Below are positions 4,724 through 5,459 of a DNA stretch of 5,459 nt, in pieces. The stretch comes from DATNNN01 sp035601815 (GTDB lineage: Bacteria > Pseudomonadota > Alphaproteobacteria > Rhizobiales > Xanthobacteraceae), in contig DATNNN010000179.1 of the NCBI GenBank assembly GCA_035601815.1, positions 1-5,459 of the forward strand, given 5' to 3'. Positions within the stretch are counted from its first letter, which is position 1. Each line of letters starts with the position of its first letter. The notes below the pieces were generated by a model. The model was not told where the DNA came from and searched no databases. It saw nothing but the letters and a program-made list of their open reading frames with translations. The position numbers and the translations under genes are program-made.

Positions 4724-4948
4724 ATGAACATAGGCATTTCAATTGTGGCAGCGGCCGCGCTCATCGCCGGTGGCGTAGCGTTCTCTGGACGTTATGCCCT
4801 AGCACCGACGAGCGGCGACCAAACGAAAGGCTACTCGTATGTCTGGCGCATCGATCGCTGGACAGGAAAGATGTGGCTTTGCGCAAATTATTTTGTCAGT
4901 GGCGGCCGAACTCAGTGCGACCACTGGGCGCCAACGAACCCAGATTGA
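4724..4948 (+). CDS. 74-residue membrane-anchored or exported protein of unknown function
   Basis: Reads MNIGISIVAAAALIAGGVAF (hydrophobic 3-20), then a short linker, then YSYVWRIDRWTGKMWLCANY and GGRTQCDHWAP. The N-terminus is a signal peptide (possible cleavage after AFS, 19-21) or a single anchor, leaving about 53 residues outside the cytoplasmic membrane with two cysteines (C53, C65) that could form a disulfide. The WRIDRWTGKMWLC segment resembles short beta-hairpin repeats I associate with small exported hypothetical proteins of this bacterial group, but I assign no function. The gene has a good promoter 34 bp upstream but a weak ribosome binding site. It ends 24 bp before the transposase start, so the two may share a transcript. 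It could be an IS passenger gene or an older neighbour. Confidence 0.6.
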   Translation: MNIGISIVAAAALIAGGVAFSGRYALAPTSGDQTKGYSYVWRIDRWTGKMWLCANYFVSGGRTQCDHWAPTNPD

Positions 4949-4972
4949 CGCCAACCCGAAACGATCAGAGCC

Positions 4973-5459
4973 ATGGACACTTTTTCCTCAGCCCACTTCC
5001 GCGACGATACGGCGGCCCGTAAGTTCCTAGAGAGCCTTCTGTGGCCCTCCGGCCCGGTGTGCCCTCACTGCGGCACCATCGGCACCGCCTATGCCACCAA
5101 GCGCGAAGGCGTCTATCGCTGCGCCGAAGCGGAGTGCCGCAAGGATTTCACTGTCACCATGAAAACTGTCATGGAGCGCAGCCATATCGCACTCCACAAA
5201 TGGTTACAGGGCTTCTTCCTTTTCACGGCAAGCAAGAAAGGCTTTTCCGCTCACCAGCTGCACCGCACACTTAAGATCACCTATCGCTCGGCGTGGTTCA
5301 TGGCGCACCGAATCCGCGAAGCAATGCGGGCGGGCGGTTTAGAGCCGCTTGGTGGCAAGGGCAAGACCGTTGAAGCGGACGAAACGTATTTCGGTCCTAC
5401 CGAAAAGCCTCACGTTTCACCGCAGCGGCGTGGCCGCCCCTATCACCCCCGCTCTCGCG
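4973..5459 (+). CDS. IS1595-family transposase, N-terminal 162 residues, cut by the window end
   Basis: DDE-type transposase related to ISXO2-like/IS1595 proteins. The order is typical: an N-terminal helical segment (FRDDTAARKFLESLLWPSG, 9-27), a zinc ribbon with C30-P-H-C33 and C50...C55 (VCPHCG, VYRCAEAECRKDF), then a helical region with SKKGFSAHQLHRTLKITYRS (87-106) and AWFMAHRIREAM (107-118), and the start of the catalytic domain VEADETYFG with the first catalytic acid D136. The rest of the catalytic domain and its remaining acidic residues lie outside the window; the full length should be near 300 residues. The ATG at 4973 gives the usual family N-terminus, though the ribosome binding site is poor. 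The visible part has no stop or frameshift. It probably depends on the promoter at 4662 if nothing nearer exists. Confidence 0.93.
   Translation, partial: MDTFSSAHFRDDTAARKFLESLLWPSGPVCPHCGTIGTAYATKREGVYRCAEAECRKDFTVTMKTVMERSHIALHKWLQGFFLFTASKKGFSAHQLHRTLKITYRSAWFMAHRIREAMRAGGLEPLGGKGKTVEADETYFGPTEKPHVSPQRRGRPYHPRSR

Larger units (their letters stand above)
4612..5459 (+). mobile_element. IS1595-family insertion sequence, left part; right end beyond the window
   Basis: The transposase places an IS1595-family element here, but neither terminal inverted repeat nor target duplication can be confirmed because only one side is in view. The left limit is an estimate from the change to AT-richer sequence near 4612. 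If the upstream promoter and 74-residue gene are not part of the element, its left end lies between about 4949 and 4972, leaving an unusually short margin of at most 24 bp before the transposase start. Confidence 0.4.

Noticed and set aside
1..5459. CRISPR array, tRNA, rRNA or toxin-antitoxin pair
   Set aside because: No regularly spaced repeats, no cloverleaf-like or rRNA sequence, and the 74-residue protein has a hydrophobic N-terminus with no partner gene, so it does not support a toxin-antitoxin call.

Overview
The window looks like chromosomal DNA from an alphaproteobacterium of the Bradyrhizobium/Rhodopseudomonas/Afipia type. The reasons are the high GC, the strongly GC-biased third codon positions, the PobA and cold-shock protein sequences, and a small Cys-rich exported protein of a kind I associate with Rhizobiales. 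The genus is inferred from style, not proven.

Layout: (1) bases 2-643 hold the 3' part of an alpha/beta hydrolase whose N-terminus lies outside the window. (2) 763-1068 encodes a small exported protein with five cysteines. (3) 1144-2073 encodes a receiver-GGDEF diguanylate cyclase with Ser at the receiver phosphoacceptor position and no RxxD inhibitory site. (4) 2164-3330 is a full-length 4-hydroxybenzoate 3-monooxygenase (pobA). (5) 3364-3561, minus strand, encodes a 65-residue protein of unknown function, convergent with pobA. (6) 3861-4070 is a cold-shock protein gene with a structured leader and a textbook intrinsic terminator at 4149-4185. (7) 4186-4610 has no convincing gene; it holds a nested inverted repeat at 4278-4357 that resembles a dispersed palindromic element. 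(8) From about 4610 the sequence becomes AT-richer. It then shows a good sigma70-type promoter whose -35 lies inside a near-perfect palindrome, a 74-residue membrane-anchored or exported protein (4724-4948), and the 5' half of an IS1595-family transposase (4973 to the window end).

The plus-strand genes from the hydrolase to pobA share no evident pathway and have intergenic gaps of 75-119 bp, so they read as separate units rather than one operon. PobA feeds the protocatechuate branch of the beta-ketoadipate pathway, but no partner gene is visible. The right-hand end is the accessory part: a palindromic repeat block followed by an insertion sequence. The 74-residue gene sits only 24 bp ahead of the transposase, behind the operator-like promoter, and may belong to the mobile element. 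I see no clearly new multi-gene system. The points most worth following are this promoter/small-gene/transposase arrangement, the nested repeat, and the degenerate receiver of the cyclase.
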